Shown piece by piece: positions 44,226-52,318 of a stretch of 64,000 nucleotides of DNA. The translations under genes and the position numbers were made by a program. Below the pieces are notes generated by a model. That model was given only the letters and a program-made list of their open reading frames with translations. It did no database searches and was not told where the DNA came from. This DNA is from Microbacterium esteraromaticum (GTDB lineage Bacteria; Actinomycetota; Actinomycetes; Actinomycetales; Microbacteriaceae), in the NCBI RefSeq assembly GCF_014084045.1, contig NZ_CP043732.1, forward strand, positions 1,984,001 to 2,048,000, written 5' to 3'. The number at the start of each line of letters is the position of its first letter. Position 1 is the first letter of the stretch.

Positions 44226-45059
44226 TCAGTCGCCGATGCGGCCCATCGCCGCGAGGATCGCAGGCACGACCATGTTCCACTGGTGCACCACGAGCGCGTA
44301 GTCGAAGCGCAGCGTCTCGAAGCCCAGGGCGGACGCCGCCGCATCGCGCACGAGGTCGTTGTGACGTCGTTCGGCGCCGTGGTGGTTCTGGCGGCCGTCG
44401 ACCTCGAGGATGAGCCGGCTCCCCACGACGAAATCCACCCGGCCGACTCCCTCGATCGCCACCTGGCAGTCGAGACGGATGCCGAGAAGGTGCAGGCGGA
44501 AGCGAAGCAGCGACTCCAGCCCGCTCTGGGCGTCGGATCGCGCGAGCTGCAGCATCCACTGGGCCGCGGCCGGCAGCTCCGCGGCGATGCGGCGGCGGTC
44601 GGATGCCGAGAGCAGGCGGCGGTTCCAGGCCGACTCATAGGCGGCGAAGAACTCCTCGGCGGGGAGGCAGCGGTAGGCATGGATCAGCGCCGTCGCCGCC
44701 GAGGCGCATCCGACCCGCGCCATGCCGGGCGAGTGGTGCGCGGTGCACTCGCAGCCGGGGTGAGTGTGACGCCGGCCGGCGCGGCCCAGCCAGACGTGCA
44801 CGCGGTCGTTGGAGCCGGAGAGCGTCCACACTCCGCGGGCACGGAGCGCATCGGCGCACGTGAGCTCGCCTCCGTGCGCCGCGGCGGCGACCACTTTCGG
44901 GTCGGCAGTCGGCAGGGCGAACACCCCGGGGCGGACGCGGCGGATCCTGCCGTGGTTCACGGCATCCGCGAGAACATGCCGACTGCATCCGTACTCCTGC
45001 AGCTGCACACCGCGGGCGATGCCGCCGAAGCGGGCGAGAAGGTCAGCGGGAGCGAGCAC
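44226..45059 (-). CDS. AbiEi-like N-terminal domain with DUF559-type nuclease-fold C-terminus
   Basis: A 277-residue protein. The N-terminus has a winged-helix-like start seen in AbiEi-type antitoxins (LARFGGIARGVQLQEYGCSR, RRVRPGVFALP). The C-terminus matches the DUF559/Vsr-like restriction-endonuclease fold: VDFVVGSRLILEVDGRQNHH (Asp...Glu-Val-Asp-Gly catalytic pattern) and a late GFETLRFDYALVVHQW. Such genes are common, single, and of unproven function in Microbacteriaceae. The start is uncertain: GTG 45059 abuts a GAGGA, and no ATG is available; the open frame runs on to 45434. It is flanked by two copies of a dyad repeat, which is unusual for the region. No separate toxin gene is seen. 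Confidence 0.72.
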   Translation of the reverse strand: MLAPADLLARFGGIARGVQLQEYGCSRHVLADAVNHGRIRRVRPGVFALPTADPKVVAAAAHGGELTCADALRARGVWTLSGSNDRVHVWLGRAGRRHTHPGCECTAHHSPGMARVGCASAATALIHAYRCLPAEEFFAAYESAWNRRLLSASDRRRIAAELPAAAQWMLQLARSDAQSGLESLLRFRLHLLGIRLDCQVAIEGVGRVDFVVGSRLILEVDGRQNHHGAERRHNDLVRDAAASALGFETLRFDYALVVHQWNMVVPAILAAMGRIGD

Positions 45060-45171
45060 TCCTCGAGCATCGTCGGACAGGGGCGTCAGCGGGTTGAGGC
45101 AGAGGAGATTGTGGATGGATCGGCCGAGTCGGCCGTCTGTGCAGAAAGAGTGGGAAGGCCTCGCGGCGGAC

Positions 45172-45247
45172 GAATGTCGGCGGGATGTACGGATGTCGGC
45201 GCGAATGGGCGGTCTCCGCCTGCATCCGTGGTCTGCGCCGACATGTG
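45172..45247. repeat. Dyad-containing intergenic repeat, copy B
   Basis: This diverged copy contains CGGATGTCGGC (45190-45200), an upstream GAATGTCGGCGGGATGT and the closing GCCGACATGTG (45237-45247), in the same order as copy A. Like copy A it is followed by a GCGGGCGGGC-rich stretch. It fills most of the 283-bp gap before acpS. Confidence 0.7.
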
Positions 45248-45330
45248 TGCGGCGGGCGGGCGGGCGGCAGGAGACGGCGAGGCGGGCGGGCAGGAGGCGG
45301 TAGGGCGGGGGAGGGCCGGATGCCGCCGAG

Positions 45331-45336
45331 TAGGCT
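45331..45336 (+). promoter_or_regulatory. Leaderless-type -10 box TAGGCT before acpS
   Basis: TAGGCT ends exactly 6 nt before the GTG at 45343. It probably drives the acpS-alr-tsaE transcript. Confidence 0.65.
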
Positions 45337-45342
45337 GAACGG

Positions 45343-45705
45343 GTGATCATGGGCACCGGCATCGACCTCGTCGACATCGCGCGGTTCGAGCGCTCGGTCA
45401 CCCGCACCCCTCGCCTGCTGCCCCGGCTGTTCACCGAATCGGAGCAGCGGCTGAAGCTGCGCTCGCTGGCCGCGCGCTACGCGGCGAAGGAGGCGCTGAT
45501 CAAGGCGCTCGGCGGCAGCGACGGCGTCTACTGGACCGAGATCGAGATCGGCGCCGAGCCGTCGGGCAAACCGCACTTCGTGCTCAGTGGCTCGACCGCG
45601 GCGGTCGTCGCAGAGCGCGGCATCACCGCGCTGCACCTGAGCATGACGCACGACGCCGGCCTCGCCGTCGCGTACGTGATCGCCGAGAGGACGGATGCCC
45701 TGTGA
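45343..45705 (+). CDS. acpS: Holo-[acyl-carrier-protein] synthase
   Basis: A 120-residue phosphopantetheinyl transferase. MGTGIDLVDIARFERS holds the metal-binding Asp (Asp8); RYAAKEALIKALGG holds the Glu and Lys of the second motif; HLSMTHDAGLAVAYVIAE ends the fold. It activates acyl carrier protein with coenzyme A. The GTG start is the first base of a probable leaderless mRNA; an ATG three codons in (GTG ATC ATG) is an alternative. Its stop overlaps the alr GTG. Confidence 0.95.
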   Translation: MIMGTGIDLVDIARFERSVTRTPRLLPRLFTESEQRLKLRSLAARYAAKEALIKALGGSDGVYWTEIEIGAEPSGKPHFVLSGSTAAVVAERGITALHLSMTHDAGLAVAYVIAERTDAL

Positions 45706-46811
45706 CCCGCACCTTCCCGTTTCGCGAGGCGTCGATCGACCTCGGGGCGATCGCGCACAACGTCGCGAGGTTCCGCGCGCTCACGGGCGTCGAGGTGATC
45801 GGCGTCGTCAAGGCGAACGCATACGGACACGGCGCTCCCGAAGTCGCCACGGCGGCGCTCGCCGGAGGCGCCACCCGTCTCGGAACGGCAACGCTCGAGG
45901 AGGCGCTGGCGCTTCGCAAGGCGGGCATCACCGCACCGCTCATGGCCTGGCTGCACGCCCCCGACCGCCGGTTCGACGACGCTGTCGACGCGGGCATCGA
46001 GATCGGCATCTCCTCGTACGAGCAGCTGCTCTCGGCATCCGCCGCCGCGCAGCCGCCGGCATCCGTCCACCTCAAGGTCGACACGGGCCTCTCCCGCAAC
46101 GGCATCGCGACAGACGATCTCGACCGCGTCTTCGCCGAGGCGGCCCGCCTCGAGCGGATCGGCCGCATCCGCGTGCTCAGCATCTTCAGCCACCTCTCCG
46201 GAGCGAGCGCCGGCGACGACCGCGCCCAGCTCGCCAGGTACGAGCAGATCGTCGCCCAGGCCGGGTCGCACGGCATCCGCCCCGAGTTCCGGCACCTCGC
46301 CGCGACGGCCGGCGCGATCGACATCCCCGAGGCGCGGCTCGACGCGGTCCGCGTCGGCATCGGGATGTACGGTCTCTCGCCCTTCGCCGACCGCACCTCC
46401 GCCGATCTCGGACTGCGCCCCGCGATGCGACTGCGCGCGTCGGTCGCGGCTGTGCGCCACGTGCCCGCCGGCGCCGGGGTCTCGTACGACTACGCCTACC
46501 GCTGCGAGAACGAGACGACGCTCGCCCTCGTGCCCCTCGGCTACGCCGACGGGGTTCCCCGCCAGGCATCCGACCGCGGCCCGGTGATGATCAACGGGCG
46601 CCGGTACACCGTCTCGGGTCGCATCGCCATGGACCAGTTCGTGGTGGACGTCGGCGACGACGAGGTGCGCCCGGGCGACGAGGTGGTGCTGTTCGGCGAT
46701 CCGGCCGTCGGGCTGCCGAGCGCGACCGACTGGGCGGATGCCGCAGGCACCATCAACTACGAGATCGTGACCCGCATCGGTGCGCGGGTTCCGCGGAGCG
46801 CGCACTCATGA
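45702..46811 (+). CDS. alr: Alanine racemase
   Basis: A 369-residue PLP enzyme producing D-alanine for peptidoglycan. The PLP lysine lies in VIGVVKANAYGHG (Lys37). The catalytic tyrosine is in GAGVSYDYAYRCEN (about 262), and RIAMDQFVVDVG and INYEIVTRIGARVPR close the C-terminal beta domain. GTG at 45702 overlaps the acpS stop by 4 nt and the gene overlaps tsaE by 4 nt, the usual actinobacterial acpS-alr-tsaE order. Confidence 0.97.
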   Translation: MTRTFPFREASIDLGAIAHNVARFRALTGVEVIGVVKANAYGHGAPEVATAALAGGATRLGTATLEEALALRKAGITAPLMAWLHAPDRRFDDAVDAGIEIGISSYEQLLSASAAAQPPASVHLKVDTGLSRNGIATDDLDRVFAEAARLERIGRIRVLSIFSHLSGASAGDDRAQLARYEQIVAQAGSHGIRPEFRHLAATAGAIDIPEARLDAVRVGIGMYGLSPFADRTSADLGLRPAMRLRASVAAVRHVPAGAGVSYDYAYRCENETTLALVPLGYADGVPRQASDRGPVMINGRRYTVSGRIAMDQFVVDVGDDEVRPGDEVVLFGDPAVGLPSATDWADAAGTINYEIVTRIGARVPRSAHS

Positions 46812-47290
46812 GCGTCGATCCCGCCTTCCTCGGGCGCGTCGAGATCCGCACCGCGGATGCCATGGAGAACCTCGGCCTGCGCATCGGCGAGCAGATGCAG
46901 CCCGGCGACCTGCTGATCCTCACCGGACCCCTCGGTGCCGGAAAGACGACCTTCACCCGCGGACTCGCCGAGGGCCTCGGCGTGCGCGGTCCCGTGCAGA
47001 GCCCCACATTCGTCATCGCCCGCACCCACCCGTCGCTGGTCGGGGGAGCGCCGCTCGTGCACGTCGACGCGTACCGGCTCGGATCGGCAGCCGAGCTCGA
47101 CGACCTCGACATCGACTTCGCCCGCTCGGTCGTCGTGATCGAGTGGGGCCGGCCGATGGCCTCCGCCGTCGCAGACTCGTGGTGGGACATCGAGCTCGAG
47201 CGTCCCGTCGGGGGCGACGACGACCTCGGCGACGAGGACCTCGATGCCGATGCTCCTCGCTTCGTGACGATCCGACGCATCGAGGGCTGA
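46808..47290 (+). CDS. tsaE: tRNA threonylcarbamoyladenosine biosynthesis ATPase TsaE
   Basis: A 160-residue P-loop protein (ILTGPLGAGKTTFTRGLAEG, with Walker A GPLGAGKTT), then SPTFVIARTHPS, HVDAYRLGSAAELDDLDI and VVVIEWG. It helps TsaB and TsaD form the t6A modification at position 37 of ANN-decoding tRNAs. The C-terminal tail is acidic (GGDDDLGDEDLDADAP). ATG at 46808 is coupled to alr. tsaB follows after 137 bp with its own promoter. Confidence 0.95.
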   Translation: MSVDPAFLGRVEIRTADAMENLGLRIGEQMQPGDLLILTGPLGAGKTTFTRGLAEGLGVRGPVQSPTFVIARTHPSLVGGAPLVHVDAYRLGSAAELDDLDIDFARSVVVIEWGRPMASAVADSWWDIELERPVGGDDDLGDEDLDADAPRFVTIRRIEG

Positions 47291-47415
47291 GCGCGTCGAC
47301 TCGCTCGCCACAGGCGATCGAGCGCACGCAGGACGATCTGCGCGATCTCGTCCTGTTCTCGCGTGTTCGCCTGTTCTCCGTGAGTGCGCCTGGGCTCGCG
47401 GGCGGCGACGCGGAC

Positions 47416-47421
47416 TAACCT
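47416..47421 (+). promoter_or_regulatory. Leaderless-type -10 box TAACCT before tsaB
   Basis: TAACCT ends 6 nt before the GTG at 47428; the spacer GGGAGG could alternatively be a ribosome-binding site but is directly adjacent. Confidence 0.55.
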
Positions 47422-47427
47422 GGGAGG

Positions 47428-48015
47428 GTGATCCTCGCCGTCGACACCTCGCTCGGAACGGCCGTCGCCGTCATCGACGCCGACGGGCGCACCGTCGCCG
47501 AGGCCAGCACCCCCGACCCGCTCGGTCACGCCGAGGTCATCGGCGATCTGCTCTCGCGAGTCGTCCGCCCCGGGATCACGCACGTCGTGGCGGGCATGGG
47601 ACCAGGGCCCTTCACAGGGCTGCGCATCGGGATCGCGGCGGCTCGCGCGTTCGCGTTCGGCCGAGGCGTCCCGCTCGTCCCGGTCCCCAGCCACTTCGCG
47701 ATCGCGCTCGACGCGCCCGACGAAGGGCCGTTCGCCGTCGTCACCGACGCGCGGCGGCGGGAGATCGCCGTGAGCGTCTTCGACGGAGCGGATGCCGACG
47801 GCATCCCGAACCTGATCACGCCGACCCGACTCGAGAAGAGGGGCGTCGAGCTCGACGAGCCGGCGCACGAGGCCACAGAGCTGTCGGCCGCGGCGCTCGC
47901 CCGCGTCGGCGCGAGGGCGATCGCGAGCGGCCGTGTGCTCGCCGACGTCGAACCGCTCTACCTGCGCTCGCCCGACGTGGTGCAGCCGGGTGCGCCGAAG
48001 CGGGTCGGCTCATGA
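47428..48015 (+). CDS. tsaB: t6A biosynthesis scaffold TsaB
   Basis: A 195-residue ASKHA-fold protein (ILAVDTSLGTAVAVIDADGR at the start, GMGPGPFTGLRIGIAAARAF in the middle, then VVTDARRREIAVSVFDG). It pairs with TsaD in threonylcarbamoyl transfer to tRNA. It overlaps rimI by 4 nt. The spacing from tsaE, with a recognisable -10 box, suggests separate transcription from the acpS-alr-tsaE unit. Confidence 0.94.
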   Translation: MILAVDTSLGTAVAVIDADGRTVAEASTPDPLGHAEVIGDLLSRVVRPGITHVVAGMGPGPFTGLRIGIAAARAFAFGRGVPLVPVPSHFAIALDAPDEGPFAVVTDARRREIAVSVFDGADADGIPNLITPTRLEKRGVELDEPAHEATELSAAALARVGARAIASGRVLADVEPLYLRSPDVVQPGAPKRVGS

Positions 48016-48608
48016 CGCTTCGCACGGCGACCCTCGACGACCTCGCCGCGATCATGGAGCTCGAGCGGCGCAGCTTCCCCTCGGACGCGTGGAGCGAGCA
48101 GACGATGGGCACCGAGATCGCCAGTCTGCACAATGTGTACCTCGTCGACCTCGAGGGCGACCGCGTCGTGGGGTACGGCGGGGTGCGCGCTCTGCGCGGA
48201 TCGGCCGATTCCGACATCCAGACCATCGCGCTCGACGCAGCCCAGCGGGGGCGCGGGCGGGGGCGGGCGCTCCTGCGCGCCCTGATCGCGGTCGCCGTCG
48301 AGCGCGGCGCGCGGGAGCTGTTCCTCGACGTGCGCGACGACAACGCCGTCGCGCAGGCGCTCTACAGCTCGGAGGGCTTCTCCGAGCTCGGCCGTAGGCC
48401 CGGCTACTATCAGCCGGGCAATGTGGATGCCGTCGTCATGCGTCTCGACCTGCGGTCGTGGGCCCCGGGGGCTGCGTCCGAGACGAAGGAGAGCACGCGA
48501 AACGCAGGAGCGGATGCCCGGTCGGGTCCTGCGATCCAGGTGGACTCCGGCACCCCGAGCGACACGGATGCCGCAGAACCGGATGCCGCAGAGGAGACGA
48601 ACGCATGA
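48012..48608 (+). CDS. rimI: Ribosomal protein S18-type N-acetyltransferase RimI
   Basis: A 198-residue GNAT enzyme: [40 protein letters not shown], the acetyl-CoA loop [16 protein letters not shown], and [20 protein letters not shown]. About 150 residues make up the normal RimI domain. The remaining 45 form a disordered Ala/Asp/Glu-rich tail ([20 protein letters not shown]) absent from typical RimI. It is coupled to tsaB and tsaD by 4-nt overlaps. Confidence 0.92.
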   Translation: MTLRTATLDDLAAIMELERRSFPSDAWSEQTMGTEIASLHNVYLVDLEGDRVVGYGGVRALRGSADSDIQTIALDAAQRGRGRGRALLRALIAVAVERGARELFLDVRDDNAVAQALYSSEGFSELGRRPGYYQPGNVDAVVMRLDLRSWAPGAASETKESTRNAGADARSGPAIQVDSGTPSDTDAAEPDAAEETNA

Positions 48609-49672
48609 CCGGCCCCCTGGTGCTCGGGATCGAGACGAGCTGCGACGAGACCGGCATCGGCATCGTCCGCGGTCGGCAGCTGCTGTCGAACACGATCGCC
48701 TCGAGCATGGACGAGCACGCCCGCTACGGCGGCGTCGTGCCCGAGGTCGCGGCGCGTGCCCACCTCGAGGCGCTGCAGCCGTCGATCGACCGCGCACTCG
48801 CCGAGGCGCAGGTGACGCTGGAGGAACTCGATGCGATCGCGGTGACCAGCGGCCCCGGCCTCGCAGGAGCGCTCATGGTCGGAGTCGGCGCAGCCAAGGG
48901 CCTCGCGGTCTCGCTCGGCAAGCCGCTCTATGCGGTGAATCACCTCGTCGGGCACATCGCCGCCGACATCCTCACCTCCGACGACCGCTCCACGGCCCCG
49001 CTCGAGTACCCGACGATCGCGCTTCTCGTCTCGGGCGGGCACACCTCTCTGCTGCACGTGCGCGACCTCACCACCGATGTCGAGCTGCTCGGCGAGACGG
49101 TCGACGACGCGGCGGGCGAGGCGTTCGACAAGGTCGCACGGCTGCTGGGCCTGCCGTATCCGGGCGGACCGCAGATCGACATGGCCGCCGCCGAGGGCGA
49201 CCCGAAGGCGATCCGCTTCCCGCGGGGTCTGTCGAAGGCATCCGACATGGCCACGCATCGCTACGACTTCTCGTTCTCTGGTCTGAAGACGGCCGTCGCC
49301 CGCTGGGTCGAGCGCGCCGAGGCCGCCGGCGAGCAGGTTCCGGTCGCCGACGTCGCCGCGAGCTTCCGCGAGGCCGTGATCGACGTGCTGGTCACCAAGG
49401 CGCTCGCCGCGTGCGAAGACCGGGGTGTGCCGCGACTGCTGCTCGGCGGCGGTGTGATCGCCAACCGGCGCCTGCGCGAGGTGGCGCTCGAGCGGGCGGC
49501 GGCGGCAGGTGTCGCCGTGCGCATCCCGCCGCTGTCCCTCTGCACCGACAACGGCGCGATGATAGCCGGTCTCGCCGCCGAGCTGATCGCGGCCGGACGC
49601 GGCCCGTCGACCCTCGCCTTCGGAGCGGATTCGACGCTGCCGGTGACCGAGATCCAGGTGGAGCCGGCATGA
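48605..49672 (+). CDS. tsaD: tRNA N6-adenosine threonylcarbamoyltransferase TsaD
   Basis: A 355-residue ASKHA enzyme that transfers the threonylcarbamoyl group to A37. Metal ligands are visible: HLVGH at 113-117 and the Asp of [10 protein letters not shown] at about 315. Other family boxes are [48 protein letters not shown] and [20 protein letters not shown]. The ATG at 48605 overlaps the rimI stop. The frame is also open upstream to 48458, but that is shadow. Confidence 0.97.
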   Translation: MTGPLVLGIETSCDETGIGIVRGRQLLSNTIASSMDEHARYGGVVPEVAARAHLEALQPSIDRALAEAQVTLEELDAIAVTSGPGLAGALMVGVGAAKGLAVSLGKPLYAVNHLVGHIAADILTSDDRSTAPLEYPTIALLVSGGHTSLLHVRDLTTDVELLGETVDDAAGEAFDKVARLLGLPYPGGPQIDMAAAEGDPKAIRFPRGLSKASDMATHRYDFSFSGLKTAVARWVERAEAAGEQVPVADVAASFREAVIDVLVTKALAACEDRGVPRLLLGGGVIANRRLREVALERAAAAGVAVRIPPLSLCTDNGAMIAGLAAELIAAGRGPSTLAFGADSTLPVTEIQVEPA

Positions 49673-50106
49673 GCGACCCGCGCATCGAGCAGCCCACCCC
49701 CGAAGTCGAGAAGCCCGGCGGCGACGCGGCGCTGCCCGGTGCGTCGAGGGGGTACGGCAAGCTGCCCACCGCGCCGGTGCCCGTCGAGCAGGCCGCGGCG
49801 GTGCATCCGGAAGCCGACGAGCAGCCGGCGGAGTGGGAGCCGTCGACCGGCGGCCTGCCCGTCGACGACGCCAGGCTCGCGCCGTGGGCGCTCGTCGCGG
49901 CGGTGGTCGCGCTGGCGACGTCGATGTTCGTCGGATGGGGGATCCCCGTCGCCATTATCGCCGTGATCGCCGCGATCATGTCGCTGCGGCGGCCGATCGA
50001 GAACCGCTCGGTGGCGGTCTGGGCGCTCGTGCTCGGACTGTGCGCGACGCTGTTCAGCGCCGGATGGCTGCTGTGGGCCGCGATGCAGCTCGAGAGTCTG
50101 GGGTGA
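49669..50106 (+). CDS. Small membrane protein of unknown function (DUF4190-like)
   Basis: A 145-residue protein. The first 68 residues are polar, Pro/Glu-rich and probably disordered ([20 protein letters not shown]). Two membrane helices follow: [24 protein letters not shown] (69-100) and [20 protein letters not shown] (118-137), joined by a short basic loop ([10 protein letters not shown]). This two-helix hairpin resembles DUF4190-type proteins. It is coupled to tsaD by ATGA overlap and is 3 bp before the next gene. Confidence 0.65.
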   Translation: MSDPRIEQPTPEVEKPGGDAALPGASRGYGKLPTAPVPVEQAAAVHPEADEQPAEWEPSTGGLPVDDARLAPWALVAAVVALATSMFVGWGIPVAIIAVIAAIMSLRRPIENRSVAVWALVLGLCATLFSAGWLLWAAMQLESLG

Positions 50107-50109
50107 GGG

Positions 50110-51168
50110 ATGCTGAACGAGGCGGAGAGCTCACGACGACGTGAGCTGCAGCGCCGGGCGTACGCCGCCGGCGGGGGAGTGAGCGAGGCGGAGCTCGCGG
50201 AACTGCGGGATCTGGATGCCCGTGCGGCTCCGATCGTCGAACCAGAAGAGCAGGCTCCCTCGGTGGCTTCCGAGCCGGCGGACCCGTCTTCGACTCCGGA
50301 GCCAGTTGCGAGGGGCGGGGACGAAGGGCACCCTCCGTCCCGCGTCGGCGATGCGGTACCCGAGGAGGACGAGGCGCGCGAGGAGGCGTCCGACGATGCC
50401 GAGGAGCACGTCGCACCTGACGGGCGCAGGCGCCCGCGCGTCCCGATCCTCGTCCTCTCCACGCTCGTTGCGCTCGTGCTCGGCTTCGCAGGTGCATGGA
50501 TGCTGCTCAATCGCGCCGACACTCCGACCATGACGGCCGATCAGGCGAGCGCGATGGCCGAGATCGAGAAGACCGCTCGGTTCGATCCCGGGTCGATCGT
50601 CTACCTCGGCGAGAAGTACGACGCGTCGGTGTGGCGCGCGACCTCAGACGACGGAGCGAAGGTCTGTGTGGCGATCCACGTCGCCGACCGGAACGAGTAC
50701 CAGTGCACCACCCCGCCGGAGGACGCCGACGACAGCCCGTTCAGCGAGCCCGTCGGCGTCTCCCTCAGTCAGGTCGACGGCGAGAAGCAGTGGTCGTACT
50801 GGGCGACCCTCGTCAGCGACATCACAGAGCGGGAGGTGCTCGTCATCCAGCGCTACGACATGTCGGCAGGGTTCGACTGGCGGTCGCAGTTCACCGAGGG
50901 CGAGCTGGAGCAGATCGAGAAGCTCACCGCGCAGGGGGTGGCACCCGAGTATCTGCAGGTCGTCGGCTACGACGCAGACGTGCCGGTCTTCATCTCGCAG
51001 GCCGGGCGGCCCTGTGTGTACGTCGTCGACCCGACGAGCGACGCCGCTGTCGAATCGTGCGAGCCCGACGACGGCGTCTACATCCTGAGCGTCGGCAGCA
51101 CGACGTACGAGGTGCGCGAGACGCCCTCGCGGGGCCCGATGCTCACCGTCGTGCGAACCGGCGGCTGA
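50110..51168 (+). CDS. Unknown single-pass membrane protein, tandem paralogue 1
   Basis: A 352-residue protein. The N-terminus (SSRRRELQRRAYAAGGGVSE) is basic; residues 30-115 are acidic and disordered; one helix (VPILVLSTLVALVLGFAGAW) spans about 117-137. The outer domain (about 200 residues) contains SIVYLGEKYDASVWRATSDD, CVAIHVADRNEYQC, VLVIQRYDMSAGFDWRSQFT and PCVYVVDPTSDAAVESC. It shares this layout and several motifs with the next gene. I do not recognise the family. It may be an envelope protein with a sensory or binding outer domain. Confidence 0.65.
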   Translation: MLNEAESSRRRELQRRAYAAGGGVSEAELAELRDLDARAAPIVEPEEQAPSVASEPADPSSTPEPVARGGDEGHPPSRVGDAVPEEDEAREEASDDAEEHVAPDGRRRPRVPILVLSTLVALVLGFAGAWMLLNRADTPTMTADQASAMAEIEKTARFDPGSIVYLGEKYDASVWRATSDDGAKVCVAIHVADRNEYQCTTPPEDADDSPFSEPVGVSLSQVDGEKQWSYWATLVSDITEREVLVIQRYDMSAGFDWRSQFTEGELEQIEKLTAQGVAPEYLQVVGYDADVPVFISQAGRPCVYVVDPTSDAAVESCEPDDGVYILSVGSTTYEVRETPSRGPMLTVVRTGG

Positions 51169-51172
51169 GAGG

Positions 51173-52318
51173 ATGCCTGACCGCGCGCGCGACGACCGCC
51201 GCCGAGAGCTCCAGCGGCGTGCCTTCTCGCCCGGCGGCGGTCTGACGGAGTCCGAGGCCTCGGAGCTTCGGGTGCTGAGTGCGCCGCTCGCAGATCCGGA
51301 ACCGGCGGATCCGGAACCGGGGGAGCAGGAGCCGCCGGCAGCGCAGGAGCCGCTGGCGGCGCCCGTCGGCGGGAGCGACGCCCTGCGATCGGAGGGGGAG
51401 GCGGAGCGCCGCTCGGATCTCGCGGGACCGGGCGAAGACGAGGCGACCGCTCCTGGACACGATGCGACCGCTCCTGGACGCGATGCGACGGCTCCTGGAC
51501 GACACAGGCCGCGTCCAGGCATCCCGATCCTGCTCCTCGCCGCCGTCGTCGCGGTGCTTCTCGGCCTCGGCGTCGGCTGGCTGGCCTTCGGGCGAGCCGG
51601 AGGCGGGCCGGGCATGACGGGCGCGCAGCGCGAGACGCTGGTGCAGCTCGACTCGTCGGGGGAGTTCGACGCCGGCTCGGTCGCGCTGGTCGGCACGAAG
51701 CACGGCGCGGAGGCATGGCATGCCACGAAGGGCGCAGGCGAGAGCGAGTGCCTCGTGCTGATCGCCGAAGAGGAGCGCCAGACCGCATGCGCCGAGGCCG
51801 GGCAGCCGAACAGCTTCGGCCTGCAGGCCAACCTCGGCCTGCGGGCCGACGGCGAGCACGTCATGATCTGGGCGGTGCTGCTCGAGGACACCGACGGCGA
51901 ACGCGTGGCGATCATCCAACGTGAGATCGCCTCGGGCGAGAGGTACGACTGGAGGTCGCAGTACTCGGGACGCGACCTCGAGATCGCCGAGTTCCTCGAC
52001 TCGAGCGGCTACCGGGGCGATGCGCTGCAGTTGATCGGCTACGACGACACGCTGCCCATCTGGATGACGCTCGAGCCCGGTGAGCTCTGCATGCTCGTCG
52101 CCGAGCCCGACGCCCTGATCGCCGAGGGCTGCGCTTCTCTCGACCCGTCGGCCGGCGGGCGCCTCGATCTCGGCACCGACAGGGCCGTGTACCAGCTGAA
52201 CCTGTCGGAGAACATGGATCCGGTGCTGACGATCATCCGCACCCCGGACTCGATCGTCTGCGACACCGACTCCGGATACTGCGGCGTCGACGACAGGACC
52301 GGCGAAACCAGCGGCTGA
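51173..52318 (+). CDS. Unknown single-pass membrane protein, tandem paralogue 2
   Basis: A 381-residue paralogue of the preceding protein. Shared traits are the start DDRRRELQRRAFSPGGGLTE, one helix (IPILLLAAVVAVLLGLGVGW) and an outer domain with SVALVGTKHGAEAWHATKGA, VAIIQREIASGERYDWRSQY and a two-cysteine pattern (ECLVLIAEEERQTAC). The cytoplasmic linker contains three 7-residue repeats (E/D-ATAPG-H/R). The ATG is only 4 bp after the previous stop. Its stop TGA directly adjoins the stop of the convergent methyltransferase gene (TGATCA) with no terminator. Confidence 0.65.
   Translation: MPDRARDDRRRELQRRAFSPGGGLTESEASELRVLSAPLADPEPADPEPGEQEPPAAQEPLAAPVGGSDALRSEGEAERRSDLAGPGEDEATAPGHDATAPGRDATAPGRHRPRPGIPILLLAAVVAVLLGLGVGWLAFGRAGGGPGMTGAQRETLVQLDSSGEFDAGSVALVGTKHGAEAWHATKGAGESECLVLIAEEERQTACAEAGQPNSFGLQANLGLRADGEHVMIWAVLLEDTDGERVAIIQREIASGERYDWRSQYSGRDLEIAEFLDSSGYRGDALQLIGYDDTLPIWMTLEPGELCMLVAEPDALIAEGCASLDPSAGGRLDLGTDRAVYQLNLSENMDPVLTIIRTPDSIVCDTDSGYCGVDDRTGETSG
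51440..51502 (+). repeat. Three tandem 21-bp repeats within a coding region
   Basis: Three near-identical 21-bp units, beginning at 51440, 51461 and 51482, encode EATAPGH, DATAPGR and DATAPGR in the disordered cytoplasmic linker of the second paralogue. Only two to four bases vary among them, so copy number may change by slippage. Confidence 0.85.

Noticed and set aside
44226..45059. A complete AbiE-type toxin-antitoxin pair
   Set aside because: Only the AbiEi-like N-terminus fused to a DUF559-like domain is present; no AbiEii nucleotidyltransferase toxin lies next to it.
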